Source: Halomonas icarae (GTDB lineage: Bacteria > Pseudomonadota > Gammaproteobacteria > Pseudomonadales > Halomonadaceae). From it: DNA of 64,000 nt. This document shows, piece by piece, positions 8,971-17,655 of the stretch. The stretch lies in contig NZ_WUTS01000001.1 of NCBI RefSeq assembly GCF_009901955.1, forward strand, positions 186,001-250,000. The letters run 5' to 3'. Position numbers and translations under genes: made by a program. The notes under the pieces are model-generated. The model was not told the DNA's origin. It saw only the letters and a program-made list of their open reading frames with translations, and ran no database searches. Each line of letters begins with the position of its first letter. Position 1 is the first letter of the stretch.

Positions 8971-10146
8971 GTGACATACGATGTAGTGGTGATCGGCGCC
9001 GGCGCCGCTGGGCTGATGTGTGCCCTGAATGCCGGCTATGCGGGGCGGCGGGTGCTGGTGGTGGACCATGCCAACAAGGCCGGCAAGAAGATCCTGATGT
9101 CCGGTGGGGGGCGTTGCAACTTCACCAACCTCAACTCCACACCGGCCAACTTCTTTTCGGGCAATCCCCACTTCTGCATCTCGGCGCTCAAGCGTTATCG
9201 GCCCGAGCACTTTCTGGAGCTGGTCGAGCGCCACGGGGTCGAGTATGTCGAGAAGGCCCCGGGGCAGCTGTTCTGCGCCGACTCCGCCAAGGAGATCCTG
9301 CGCGTGCTGCTGACCGAGTGCGACTGGGCGGGAGTGGAGATCCGCCTGAAGACGCGTATCGACTCGGTGGAGCGCCTGGGGGAGGGCGTTCGCCTGGCGA
9401 CCTCCGCCGGCACGTTCGATGCCGGTGCGCTGGTGGTGGCCAGCGGTGGTCTCTCGATTCCCACCATGGGGGCCAGCGGCTTCGGCTACGAGATCGCTCG
9501 CCAGTTCGGGCTGCAGGTGACCGATACGCGTCCCGCGCTGGTGCCCTTCACCCTGACATCACAGTGGAAGGCGCGGGCCGAGGCGCTGGCCGGGGTAAGC
9601 TGCGAGGTGGAGGCCCGTTGCCGCGAAGGGCGTTATCGCGAGCCCATGCTGTTTACCCACCGCGGCGTGTCGGGCCCGGCCATGCTGCAGGTCTCCAGTC
9701 ACTGGCAGCCCGGTGACGAGATCGTGATCGATCTGCTGCCCGGCGAAGACGCCTTCGCCGCGCTATGTGCGGCGCGCCAGGAGACGCCGAAGCGGCGCCT
9801 CTCTACCTGGCTGGGCGAGCGCCTGCCCAGGCGTCTCGCCCAGGCGCTGGTGGAGTGGCAGAACGATGACGGCGTGCTGGCCGAGTGTGGCAATGCGCGA
9901 CTGCAGGGGTGGGCCGAGGCGCTCAATCGCTGGCGCCTCAAGCCCGCCGGCACAGAAGGGTGGCGCACCGCCGAGGTGACCCTGGGTGGGGTGGATACCA
10001 GTGCGGTATCCTCGCGGGACTTTGCGGTGGCGGGGTTGCCTCAGCTGCGCTTCATCGGGGAGGTGCTGGATGTGACCGGCGAGCTGGGGGGCCACAACTT
10101 CCAATGGGCCTGGGCCAGCGGTGTGGCCTGCGGCCAGAGCCTTTAA
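8971..10146 (+). CDS. BaiN/RdsA-type NAD(P)/FAD-dependent oxidoreductase (HI0933/YhiN family)
   Basis: A 391-residue flavoprotein. Seen: an N-terminal dinucleotide-binding motif (VVVIGAGAAGLMCALNAG), the family signature KKILMSGGGRCNFTN at about residues 38-52, and a C-terminal FAD-contacting segment with ELGGHNFQWAWASG. The start is GTG 8971, preceded by a purine-rich ribosome site (GAGAGCAGG). Known for the family: relatives are annotated as BaiN-like or aminoacetone-oxidase-like flavoproteins and most have no established substrate. The 17-bp palindrome lies in its upstream region. The barnase-like gene follows after 21 bp. Confidence 0.88.
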   Translation: MTYDVVVIGAGAAGLMCALNAGYAGRRVLVVDHANKAGKKILMSGGGRCNFTNLNSTPANFFSGNPHFCISALKRYRPEHFLELVERHGVEYVEKAPGQLFCADSAKEILRVLLTECDWAGVEIRLKTRIDSVERLGEGVRLATSAGTFDAGALVVASGGLSIPTMGASGFGYEIARQFGLQVTDTRPALVPFTLTSQWKARAEALAGVSCEVEARCREGRYREPMLFTHRGVSGPAMLQVSSHWQPGDEIVIDLLPGEDAFAALCAARQETPKRRLSTWLGERLPRRLAQALVEWQNDDGVLAECGNARLQGWAEALNRWRLKPAGTEGWRTAEVTLGGVDTSAVSSRDFAVAGLPQLRFIGEVLDVTGELGGHNFQWAWASGVACGQSL

Positions 10147-10167
10147 GCAGACGGGGTCCTGCCAATC

Positions 10168-10545
10168 ATGAAGAAAGTGCTATTGGTGGCACTGCTGGCC
10201 CTGGCGGGGCTCAGCTGGCTCGAGGGGCAGTGGGAGGGGCGCGGCGGTGCAGAGCTCCCTGCCGTGGAGCAGCGCCTGCCGGGACAGGCGCAGATCGAGG
10301 CGACGCTACGGCTGATCGAGCGTGGCGGTCCCTTTCCCCACGACCAGGATGGCACGACCTTCTTTAACCGCGAGGGCAGGCTGCCGAAGGAGCCGCGGGG
10401 CTACTATCGCGAGTACACCGTGGAGACGCCGGGTCTCTCCCACCGTGGAGCGCGGCGTATCGTGACCGGCGGCAAGCCTCCCGAGGTCTTCTACTTCACC
10501 GATGACCACTACGACTCGTTTCGGGTACTGGAGGATCGACGTTGA
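10168..10545 (+). CDS. secreted guanyl-specific ribonuclease, barnase family
   Basis: A 125-residue precursor with a signal peptide or membrane anchor (MKKVLLVALLALAGLSWLEG). The mature part aligns by eye with barnase: FFNREGRLPKE matches the SNREGKLP region; E82 in YYREYTV corresponds to the catalytic Glu73; arginines in HRGARRIVTGG correspond to Arg83/Arg87; H114 in TDDHYDSF corresponds to His102. All key residues are present, so an active endoribonuclease acting outside the cytoplasm is likely. Its stop codon overlaps the start of the barstar-like gene, which would protect the producer. Confidence 0.88.
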   Translation: MKKVLLVALLALAGLSWLEGQWEGRGGAELPAVEQRLPGQAQIEATLRLIERGGPFPHDQDGTTFFNREGRLPKEPRGYYREYTVETPGLSHRGARRIVTGGKPPEVFYFTDDHYDSFRVLEDRR

Positions 10546-11015
10546 GCACAACGAGCGAGAGTGGGGTTCTGGCACGCTATCTGAGCGTCCCGGCCCATGC
10601 CGGGGTGTACCGTCTGGAAGCCTCGCGGATCGAGACGCCTGTCGAGTCAGTGAGCGAGAAGAGGGGGAGTGCTGTTGCAGGGGTCGACTGGCGTCGGCTG
10701 TCGGCGGCACCCTACTGGAGTCGCGAGGCGCTGCTCGATGGCCTGGCGGCGAGCCTGGCGTTTCCCGACCACTTCGGGCGTAACTGGGATGCCGCCTGGG
10801 ACTGCCTGACGGAGCTAGACTGGGGCGAGGAGCGGGCCCTGGTGGTGTTGGTGCCCGCGGCACCCGCCGATGAGGCCTCCATGGCGGCCTTCGTCGAGTT
10901 GATGCAGGATGCCGCCGAGCACTGGGCGGCCCGCGGTCATGCGTTGGTCACGCTGATAATCAGCGAGGCTCAGGTGGCAGCCGCGCTGCAGGCCGTGCCG
11001 GTATTGCCGCGGTAA
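10542..11015 (+). CDS. barstar-family ribonuclease inhibitor
   Basis: About 157 residues if it starts at TTG 10542, whose last two bases lie in the nuclease stop codon TGA. The C-terminal half has the barstar core: FPDHFGRNWDAAWDCLTEL at about residues 75-93 matches the barstar segment that contacts the nuclease active site. The N-terminal 45 residues are not typical of barstar and could be partly untranslated if a downstream start is used. Known role: tight cytoplasmic inhibitor of the cognate RNase. The overlap implies coupled translation of enzyme and inhibitor. Confidence 0.85.
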   Translation: MSTTSESGVLARYLSVPAHAGVYRLEASRIETPVESVSEKRGSAVAGVDWRRLSAAPYWSREALLDGLAASLAFPDHFGRNWDAAWDCLTELDWGEERALVVLVPAAPADEASMAAFVELMQDAAEHWAARGHALVTLIISEAQVAAALQAVPVLPR

Positions 11016-11026
11016 TCGGCGAGGTG

Positions 11027-11320
11027 TCAGCCCAGCAGTCGACGCAGGCGGTTGAACATCAGGGCACTGGCCGTCGCGCGGCGACCATAGCGTATTAGTC
11101 GACTATGATTCTTGCCGATCCCCAGCATCAGCACTCCCCCTATGGCATAGAGGGGGACCTTGAAGCGCATCAGTGCATGCCAGCCGCTGTCGATCGACTC
11201 GGCGGCGGTGTTCCAGCGGTTGACCGCGACCAGAATGTCCACCCGCTGCTGTTCGATGCGTGCCTCCAGCTCGGCCTTGCGCTGCGCTCGGCTGAGTGGC
11301 GCTTCGGTGTCAGCTGTCAT
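11027..11320 (-). CDS. yqjK: YqjK-like protein
   Basis: A 97-residue small protein with an N-terminal charged helix (RAQRKAELEARIEQQRVDILV) and a weakly hydrophobic segment near KVPLYAIGGVLMLGIG. ATG 11320 is chosen because it starts the conserved-looking part and overlaps the end of the yqjE-like gene by 11 bp. It is the last gene of a yqjD-yqjE-yqjK set, as in Escherichia coli. Function unknown; probably membrane-associated. The weakest family assignment of the three. Confidence 0.72.
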   Translation of the reverse strand: MTADTEAPLSRAQRKAELEARIEQQRVDILVAVNRWNTAAESIDSGWHALMRFKVPLYAIGGVLMLGIGKNHSRLIRYGRRATASALMFNRLRRLLG

Positions 11321-11717
11321 GTCGGCCCTCCTTGCGCTCCTGCTCCAGCAGCTCCCGGTCGGTGGCAAGATGCTTGAGGGTGCTGGCAAGCAGGGTGCGC
11401 CTGCGCGCCAGCTGCATGACTCGCAGGCATAGCAGCAGGCCGCTGGACAGCAAGACCCCTGCGCTGACGGCGATGGCGGTCAAGCGGTAGCTGTCCCAGA
11501 AGAACACGATCACCAGGGTGGTGAGTACCGCGATGCCGAGCAGCAACAGGATCAGTGCCAGCCCCGCGAGCAGCAGCATGCCGACCAGGCGGGCGCGCTC
11601 CTCTTCCAGCTCCAGCACGGCGAGACGCAGGCGCGTCTCGCCGCTGGCCAGCAGGCTGCCCAGCAGGCGCCTGCCGGCAGTAAAGACACGCTGAGCCGGT
11701 CCCTGGCTGGATGCCAT
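11310..11717 (-). CDS. yqjE: YqjE-like phage-holin-superfamily membrane protein
   Basis: A 135-residue protein with two transmembrane helices (about residues 46-72 and 78-99), preceded by a charged amphipathic region. This is the layout of the holin superfamily (PF07332) to which YqjE belongs. Its start codon overlaps the stop of the yqjD-like gene by one base and its end overlaps yqjK. Cellular role is not established; E. coli YqjE is an inner-membrane protein. Confidence 0.82.
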   Translation of the reverse strand: MASSQGPAQRVFTAGRRLLGSLLASGETRLRLAVLELEEERARLVGMLLLAGLALILLLLGIAVLTTLVIVFFWDSYRLTAIAVSAGVLLSSGLLLCLRVMQLARRRTLLASTLKHLATDRELLEQERKEGRHDS

Positions 11718-12040
11718 CAGCGCCGTCCGAGCAGCATGCCGATCACGATGCCTACGCCGGCGCCGATGCCGATGCTGGTCCAGGGGTTGTCGCGGACATA
11801 GCGATCACAGGCATCGACCTGATGGTCAATGGTCTCCCGCGCATCACCATAGATCTGCTCGCCGCGGGCCTCGAGGCGAGCACGAGTTTCCTTGAGCCGC
11901 TTCTCGGCTCTCTCACGCAGCTCCTTGATATTGCCGCGCGAATCATCGGCGGTGGCACTGACCATCTCCTCGATGGTCTGGGTGAGGTGCTGCAGGTCTT
12001 CCTTGAGTTGCGCGTTGGTTACCTGATTACGATTTGCCAT
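11717..12040 (-). CDS. yqjD: ElaB/YqjD/DUF883-family membrane-anchored protein
   Basis: A 107-residue protein with a long charged amphipathic N-terminal helix (residues 10-82) and one C-terminal transmembrane helix, TSIGIGAGVGIVIGMLLG, ending in RR. This is the DUF883 pattern. Known: E. coli YqjD and ElaB are tail-anchored inner-membrane proteins reported to associate with ribosomes in stationary phase. The start at ATG 12040 was chosen because it opens the conserved domain. It leads the three-gene operon with pldA upstream on the same strand, 76 bp away. Confidence 0.88.
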   Translation of the reverse strand: MANRNQVTNAQLKEDLQHLTQTIEEMVSATADDSRGNIKELRERAEKRLKETRARLEARGEQIYGDARETIDHQVDACDRYVRDNPWTSIGIGAGVGIVIGMLLGRR

Positions 12041-12116
12041 TCGGGTCTTCCTGTGACGGTGGGTGACAGGTCCAGCATAGCAGCCGACATACGGCTTGGC
12101 AGTGAGACCGACAGGG

Positions 12117-13175
12117 CTAGCGCAGTATGCCGCTATTGGGAGAGAACAGCGGATTGAGGCTGAACCCCAGGCTGAGGCGTTGAGTGACCTGGTCGTAGTC
12201 GATGAGGCTCTCGCCGTAGCCATGGTAGTACTGTACATGGGCACGGACTCTACTGTCGAAGAGCGGCCAGGAGTAGTCGAGCTGCCCCCCCATATGGCCG
12301 GCCCCGGGGTTGCCGCGCAACAGCAGGCTGAGCTCGTCCTCATCGAAACGCCGGGCGAGGGTGATGTCGCCATAGCCCATGTAGCGCTCGATATCGGGGT
12401 TGTCATCATCCCCGGTGGTTTCTGGCAGGCGGTAGTGCGGTGCCAGGCTGACCGCCCAGTCGCCACGCTGGAAGACCGTCTCCAGGTAGAGGCGGTTCCA
12501 GCTGCGCGACAGCTCGTTGGAGCGGCCGTTGGATTGATGATTGATGGCCACACGGTTGCGTATATTGGCCCAGCCAAACACCTGCCAGTCGTTGTCGAAG
12601 CTGAGAAACACCTCGGGCTCATAGTTGGTCTCGCGGAACGGCGAGGAGTCGTCGGTATTATAGGCCTGCCACCAGCTGCGCTGGGTATAGGCGAAGTAGA
12701 GATCACCGGTTTTACCGAACAGTCCTTCGGACAGGGCGACCTTGGCACTGAACTGAAACTTCAGCTCGCTGCGCTCCATTCCATCCTCACCGGTCAAATC
12801 CACATAGGAGCCATGATTGGGCTTTCGATTGTAGGTGAGCGGAAACAGGTAGTTGCGCCGGTAGGCGGTGATGGCATAGGGGTTGCGGTTCGAGGCCTGC
12901 TCCAGCTGACGCCGGCCGGCGGCCTCGGCCACGGCAACATCGGCCGGGGCTAGCTGCTCCTGAGGCCAGACGAACTCCCTGGCGTTCGATATGTCATCGA
13001 CTGGCTGGGTATCCATTGCATCGAGCCTGGCCTGCACTGCAGCGGCCTCGGTGTGAAGCTCGGCCAGGCGTGCCTCCAGCTCGGCGCGGCTGGTCGAGTC
13101 CGGTGCCGCCTGGGCCGTGCCGACGATCAAAAGAGCCTGACAGGCAAGGGCGGCGGTGCGAATCGGCGGGCGCAT
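12117..13175 (-). CDS. pldA: outer-membrane phospholipase A
   Basis: A 352-residue protein with a signal peptide ending near GTAQA (residue 23), a short coiled region and then a beta-barrel. The catalytic motif NHQSNGRSN places His213 and Ser215, with Asn227 in SWNRLY. The spacing 2 and 12 residues equals that of E. coli OmpLA His142/Ser144/Asn156. Known role: calcium-dependent hydrolysis of phospholipids misplaced in the outer leaflet of the outer membrane. The N-terminal region (24-95) is longer than in E. coli. It is divergent from the MscM-like gene. A hairpin AGCCG-N5-CGGCT lies just downstream (12082-12096). Confidence 0.93.
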   Translation of the reverse strand: MRPPIRTAALACQALLIVGTAQAAPDSTSRAELEARLAELHTEAAAVQARLDAMDTQPVDDISNAREFVWPQEQLAPADVAVAEAAGRRQLEQASNRNPYAITAYRRNYLFPLTYNRKPNHGSYVDLTGEDGMERSELKFQFSAKVALSEGLFGKTGDLYFAYTQRSWWQAYNTDDSSPFRETNYEPEVFLSFDNDWQVFGWANIRNRVAINHQSNGRSNELSRSWNRLYLETVFQRGDWAVSLAPHYRLPETTGDDDNPDIERYMGYGDITLARRFDEDELSLLLRGNPGAGHMGGQLDYSWPLFDSRVRAHVQYYHGYGESLIDYDQVTQRLSLGFSLNPLFSPNSGILR

Positions 13176-13318
13176 GGTGGTTTTCCAGGGTAATAAGGGG
13201 CTGGATGATCGTTCTACCACGCCCGGAAGACAAGTCAACCGCCGGCGAGAATCATGATTGCCTTGCGGAGGATGGGGGCACAGAATCGACAGCCAGGAAA
13301 ACGCAACGGGAGAGGGGC

Positions 13319-16300
13319 GTGAGGACGGCAACAGCGGGAAGTGCCAGGCAGGGCAGAGGGGTTACAGCGGTCTGTTGGCTGCTGCCATGGGTTCTGCTGG
13401 GGTGGATGCTGCTTGCCATGGCGTGGCCGGCACTGGCCCAGCAGAAGCCACTGCCCGAACGGGCCGCCGTGGAGGAACGGCTGACGGCCCTGGAGGAGGG
13501 CGCCGGTGAGGCTGGCCCTTCCGGTGAGGAGCAGGCCACGATCGAGCTTCTCAACGCGACACTCGCCGACCTCGATGCCCTGGGCGAGATCGAGAAGCGT
13601 CGAGAAGCCCTAGAAACGCGAGTGGATCAGGCACCCGAGGTGCTGCTGCGTCTGGAGCGTGAGCTGGAAGATGAAGCCGCCACCGATCGTGCGACTGCCA
13701 CCGAGCTGGATGAGCTCACCCTCGAAGCACTGGAAGCGCGCCAGCAGCGAGCGGTTGTGGAGTTGCAGCGGCTCCAGGATCGCCTCGCAGAGGTCAACGC
13801 GCAGCTGCTGACGGCTCAGACCCTGCCCGAACGCGCTCAGCAGGCCATCGCCGAATCGATGCGTCGGGTCGAGCAGGCGAGGCGCGATCTTGACGAGCTG
13901 GATGTCAAAGATATTCCTGCGGATGATCCCAGGCGCTGGCGACGCCAGGTGGCTCGCGCCCTTGCCGAAGCGCGGCTGCTCTATCATCAGCGTGAACTGG
14001 GTACCAATACCCGCCTGCGCGATCTGGATCAGCGACGTCAGGAGCTGCTGTCGCGGCAGCAGTCACGCCATGAGGCGAAGCTTGCGTTGTTGCAGAATGT
14101 CATCGAGCGCAAGCGACGGCTGGCCTCCGAGCAGGCCATTGCCGATGCGGTAAGAGACGACCCGCTTCTTGAAGAGGGACACCCGGTGCTGGCGAGTGCT
14201 CAGCAGGTGAACCGTGCCCTTAGTCAGGAGCTGCTGCGCGCCAATGATCGCAGCAGTGTACTGGTACGTGACAACCTCACGCTGCGTAGCCAGCTTGATC
14301 AGGTGCGCCAGCTGGAACGTAGTCTCAACGAGCAGATCGAGGCGATCCGTGGCTCGACGCTGCTGGCGCGCATCCTGCGTGAACAGCGGCGCGCACTGCC
14401 TCAGGTCACCACGCGACGCGATCTGCAGGATGAGATCGCCGATCTGCGTCTTCGCCAGTTCGATCTGGCGAATCAGCGTGATCAGCTGCGTGATGGAGAG
14501 CGTCTGGCGAGGCAGCGTCTGCATGAGGCCGGGGTGGCGAGCAGCGAAGCACTGATCGACTCCCTGAAACGGCTGTACCAGTCGCGGCGCGAGCTGGTCG
14601 ATCGTCTCGAGCAGATCTACGGAAGCTTGCTGAGCTCGGCCATCGAGTTGCAGCTCAATCAGCAGCAGCTTAGGGAGACGACACAGGGCCTGCGCGCCAC
14701 CATCGACGAGCAGCTGTTCTGGGTCGCCAGCACGCGCCCGCTGGGGCTCGCCTGGCTGCGCCAGCTACCCGACAATCTTGCCCTGGAGTGGCGTGAAGGC
14801 GAGTGGCGGCAGGCCTTGCCCACCACCTGGAGTCTTCCCACGACGGGCGCCTTCACGGGACTGCTGCCCCTCCTGCTGGCAATTGGCCTGCTATGGAAGC
14901 GTCGGCGCATCCAGGCGCGTCTGCAGGAGTTGCATGAGCAGATCGGTCGTCTGCGCAGCGATACTCAGCTGCACACTCCCCTGGCCATACTGCTCAATGC
15001 GTTGATGGCCGCACCGGGTCCCCTGCTGCTGACGGCGGCCAGCCTGGCGCTGCTTGTCGGTGGGGATAGCACCGCCCAGGCGCTGGGCAAGGCCGGGCTG
15101 GAGATCTCCCTGGCCTGGGGGGTGGTGGCCTGGTCGCGTCGATTGCTGGTCTCCGATGGGGTGGCCACGACCCACTTCCACTGGCCAGCAGACTACGCCC
15201 TGCGCCTCTATCGACAACTGGGTTGGCTGGGTATCACCCTGGTGCCGGTGCTGGGGATTGCCACTCTGGCCCGTGAGTCGGAGTTCGGCCTGAGCAACCG
15301 CCCGCTGGCGCTGGGCCTTCTATTGCTGGGCCTGCTGGTGATGAGCGTGAAGATGGCGAGGCTGATCATGGCCCATGCGCCGTTTTTCGGGATCAAGCTG
15401 TTTCGCCTGGTGCTGGGGCTGGCGATGGCGGGGGTGCCACTGGTCCTGATCGGACTGGTGGTGAGCGGGTTCGAGTATACCGCGCTAAGCCTGGTCGGCC
15501 GCTTTGTGATCACGCTCTATCTGTTGGGACTATGGATCCTGGTCGAGGCGGCGGTAGTGCGAGGATTGGCGGTAGCGGCGCGGCGTCTGGCGTTTCGTCG
15601 CGCGCTGGCGCGGCGGCGAGCAGAGGGGAAGGAGGGGGCCGAAGGCGGTCCCGAGGTTGTCGAGGAACCGCCACTCGACATGGAGCAGATCAATCAGCAG
15701 TCGTTACGCCTCTCAAAGCTGATCCTGCTGATCGGCTTCGTGCTGCTGCTGTACCTTGTATGGGCCGACCTGCTGACCGTGTTGGGCTATCTGGAGAGGG
15801 TGGCAATCTGGGGAGGTGAAGGTGACAACCTGGTCACCGACGCCTTGACGGTGGCGGATGTCTTCACGGCGCTGCTGATTGTGGCGCTGACCGTGATGCT
15901 GGCACGCAACCTGCCGGGCCTGCTGGAGGTCAGTGTGCTGTCGCGTCTGGAGCTCAAGCAGGGTAGCGCCTACGCCATCACCTCGCTGCTCTCCTACACC
16001 ATCATTGGCACCGGGCTGGTGTCCTTTCTCGGGACTCTGGGGGTGTCGTGGGACAAGCTGCAGTGGCTGGTGGCGGCGTTGGGCGTGGGGCTAGGCTTCG
16101 GGCTGCAGGAGATCTTCGCCAACTTCGTCTCGGGGTTGATCATTCTCTTCGAACGCCCCGTGCGTATCGGCGATACCGTAACCCTGGGCAACCTTACCGG
16201 TACGGTGAGTCGTATCCGCATTCGCGCCACCACGGTGACCGACTTCGATAACAAGGAGATCATCATTCCCAATCGGACCTTCGTCACCGATCAACTTATC

Positions 16301-16783
16301 AACTGGTCGCTCTCGGATACCGTGACTCGAGTGGTGCTCAGCTATGGGGTGGCCTACGGCTCCGCACCTCACCTGGTGCATCGCCTGCTGCGCCAGGCGG
16401 CCCAGGAGAATCCACGAGTATTGGCCGACCCGGAGCCCCAGGTCTTTTTCGTGGCGTATGGGGCGAGTACCCTGAACTTCGAGCTGCGTATCTTTGTCAA
16501 TGCCCTGGGAGACCGACTATTCGCCACCGACGAGATCAACTCGCGGGTCGGCGAGCTGTTTGCCGAGCATGGCGTCGAGATCGCCTTCAATCAGCTCGAT
16601 GTACGACTGCACCGTGTCGACGATGGTGTGGAGCGTAGGATGGAGAGCCGAGATTCCGCCCGGCTGGTTGAACGCCACCCGCCCCCCGGGGCCTACGGTG
16701 ATCCGGGAGACATCGAGACGGGGGATGCCGATGGTGCGGGCGAGGGCGGCCTGGATGGGGAAGCGGATAGCGGTGGGCGCTGA
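13319..16783 (+). CDS. large mechanosensitive channel of the MscK/MscM type
   Basis: About 1154 residues from GTG 13319, chosen because an AGAGGGG ribosome site lies just before it and it opens a signal peptide ending near ALAQQ. Seen in order: a long periplasmic coiled coil (about residues 45-505) rich in Glu/Arg/Gln/Leu, a series of transmembrane helices (about 520-900), and the MscS core, with pore-helix sequence LGVGLGFGLQEIFANF near residue 920 and the beta-domain ERPVRIGDTVTLGNLTGTV. Known role: inner-membrane release valve under osmotic down-shock. E. coli MscK and MscM are 1120 and 1107 residues, so this is full length. An acidic/glycine-rich tail follows the core. Confidence 0.93.
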   Translation: MRTATAGSARQGRGVTAVCWLLPWVLLGWMLLAMAWPALAQQKPLPERAAVEERLTALEEGAGEAGPSGEEQATIELLNATLADLDALGEIEKRREALETRVDQAPEVLLRLERELEDEAATDRATATELDELTLEALEARQQRAVVELQRLQDRLAEVNAQLLTAQTLPERAQQAIAESMRRVEQARRDLDELDVKDIPADDPRRWRRQVARALAEARLLYHQRELGTNTRLRDLDQRRQELLSRQQSRHEAKLALLQNVIERKRRLASEQAIADAVRDDPLLEEGHPVLASAQQVNRALSQELLRANDRSSVLVRDNLTLRSQLDQVRQLERSLNEQIEAIRGSTLLARILREQRRALPQVTTRRDLQDEIADLRLRQFDLANQRDQLRDGERLARQRLHEAGVASSEALIDSLKRLYQSRRELVDRLEQIYGSLLSSAIELQLNQQQLRETTQGLRATIDEQLFWVASTRPLGLAWLRQLPDNLALEWREGEWRQALPTTWSLPTTGAFTGLLPLLLAIGLLWKRRRIQARLQELHEQIGRLRSDTQLHTPLAILLNALMAAPGPLLLTAASLALLVGGDSTAQALGKAGLEISLAWGVVAWSRRLLVSDGVATTHFHWPADYALRLYRQLGWLGITLVPVLGIATLARESEFGLSNRPLALGLLLLGLLVMSVKMARLIMAHAPFFGIKLFRLVLGLAMAGVPLVLIGLVVSGFEYTALSLVGRFVITLYLLGLWILVEAAVVRGLAVAARRLAFRRALARRRAEGKEGAEGGPEVVEEPPLDMEQINQQSLRLSKLILLIGFVLLLYLVWADLLTVLGYLERVAIWGGEGDNLVTDALTVADVFTALLIVALTVMLARNLPGLLEVSVLSRLELKQGSAYAITSLLSYTIIGTGLVSFLGTLGVSWDKLQWLVAALGVGLGFGLQEIFANFVSGLIILFERPVRIGDTVTLGNLTGTVSRIRIRATTVTDFDNKEIIIPNRTFVTDQLINWSLSDTVTRVVLSYGVAYGSAPHLVHRLLRQAAQENPRVLADPEPQVFFVAYGASTLNFELRIFVNALGDRLFATDEINSRVGELFAEHGVEIAFNQLDVRLHRVDDGVERRMESRDSARLVERHPPPGAYGDPGDIETGDADGAGEGGLDGEADSGGR

Positions 16784-16801
16784 GTCGCATGGCCTTGGCA
16801 C

Positions 16802-17566
16802 TCAGCCGCGTACGGCGTAAAGCAGAAACTCGCGGTTGCCGTCACCGCCCCGTATCGGGCTCTCCTGCCAGTGCTGGATGAGCAGGTTGGCGTCCTGGCA
16901 GCACTGACGAATGCGTGCCTCCACCTCGGCATAGCGAGCGGCGTCACGAACCACTCCCTGGGAGTCGACCCCGCCGGGCCCGACCTCGAACTGGGGCTTG
17001 ACCAGGCTGATCAGGCGTCCGCCAGTGGCCAGCAGGGAGGCGAGCTCGGGCAGGATCAGTGTCTGGGAGATAAAGGAGACATCCATCACGGCCAGGTCAG
17101 GGGCACCTGCCCGCTGGGCGGCCAGGACTTTCGTCAGTCGCGCATCCGAGGCCATGGCGCGGGCGTTCAGCCCCTCCAGACAGCTGACTCGGGGATCCTC
17201 GCGCAGGCTAGGGTCGAGCTGGTCATGCCCCACCTCGATACCGATCACGTGTCGAGCGCCATGGGCCAGAGCGCAGTCAGTGAAACCGCCGGTGGATTGC
17301 CCCACATCCAGCACCAGCTGATCCTCCAGATAGAGTCCCAGTGCCTGGATGACCGCTTCCAGCTTTAGCCCCGCCCGGGACACATAGCGCTCCTCGGGGT
17401 CATCTGCCACCGTCAGCGGTGTATCTTCCGGCAGCTTCTCTCCCGGCTTGTTCAGTACCCGGTCGGAGTCGGCCAGGCTCACCCGGCCATGGCGAATCAG
17501 TCGCTGGGCGCGGGTGCGTGAACGGGCCAGGCCCTGGGTGACGAGCAGCAGGTCGAGGCGAGGCAT
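16802..17566 (-). CDS. tlyA: TlyA-family S4 domain/SAM-dependent rRNA methyltransferase
   Basis: A 254-residue protein. An S4 RNA-binding domain (residues 1-65: RSRTRAQRLIRHGRV) is followed by an FtsJ-like methyltransferase fold with SAM motif DVGQSTGGFTDCAL. The K-D-K residues typical of 2'-O-methyltransferases are seen in SRAGLKLEA, DVSFIS and LVKPQFE. Known: mycobacterial TlyA methylates 16S and 23S rRNA; proteobacterial members are often misnamed hemolysin A. The start at ATG 17566 matches the usual MPRLDLLLV opening. The SAM loop has Gln where the family usually has Ala (DVGAST). It is convergent with the channel gene. Confidence 0.9.
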   Translation of the reverse strand: MPRLDLLLVTQGLARSRTRAQRLIRHGRVSLADSDRVLNKPGEKLPEDTPLTVADDPEERYVSRAGLKLEAVIQALGLYLEDQLVLDVGQSTGGFTDCALAHGARHVIGIEVGHDQLDPSLREDPRVSCLEGLNARAMASDARLTKVLAAQRAGAPDLAVMDVSFISQTLILPELASLLATGGRLISLVKPQFEVGPGGVDSQGVVRDAARYAEVEARIRQCCQDANLLIQHWQESPIRGGDGNREFLLYAVRG

Positions 17567-17655
17567 GGGGGCTCCGGTCGGGAAAAGGGCGCAATTATAG
17601 CCCTCGAGGAGCCTGCGTTGCTGAGTAAACTGCCCCCTCGAGAACGCTGACGCCA

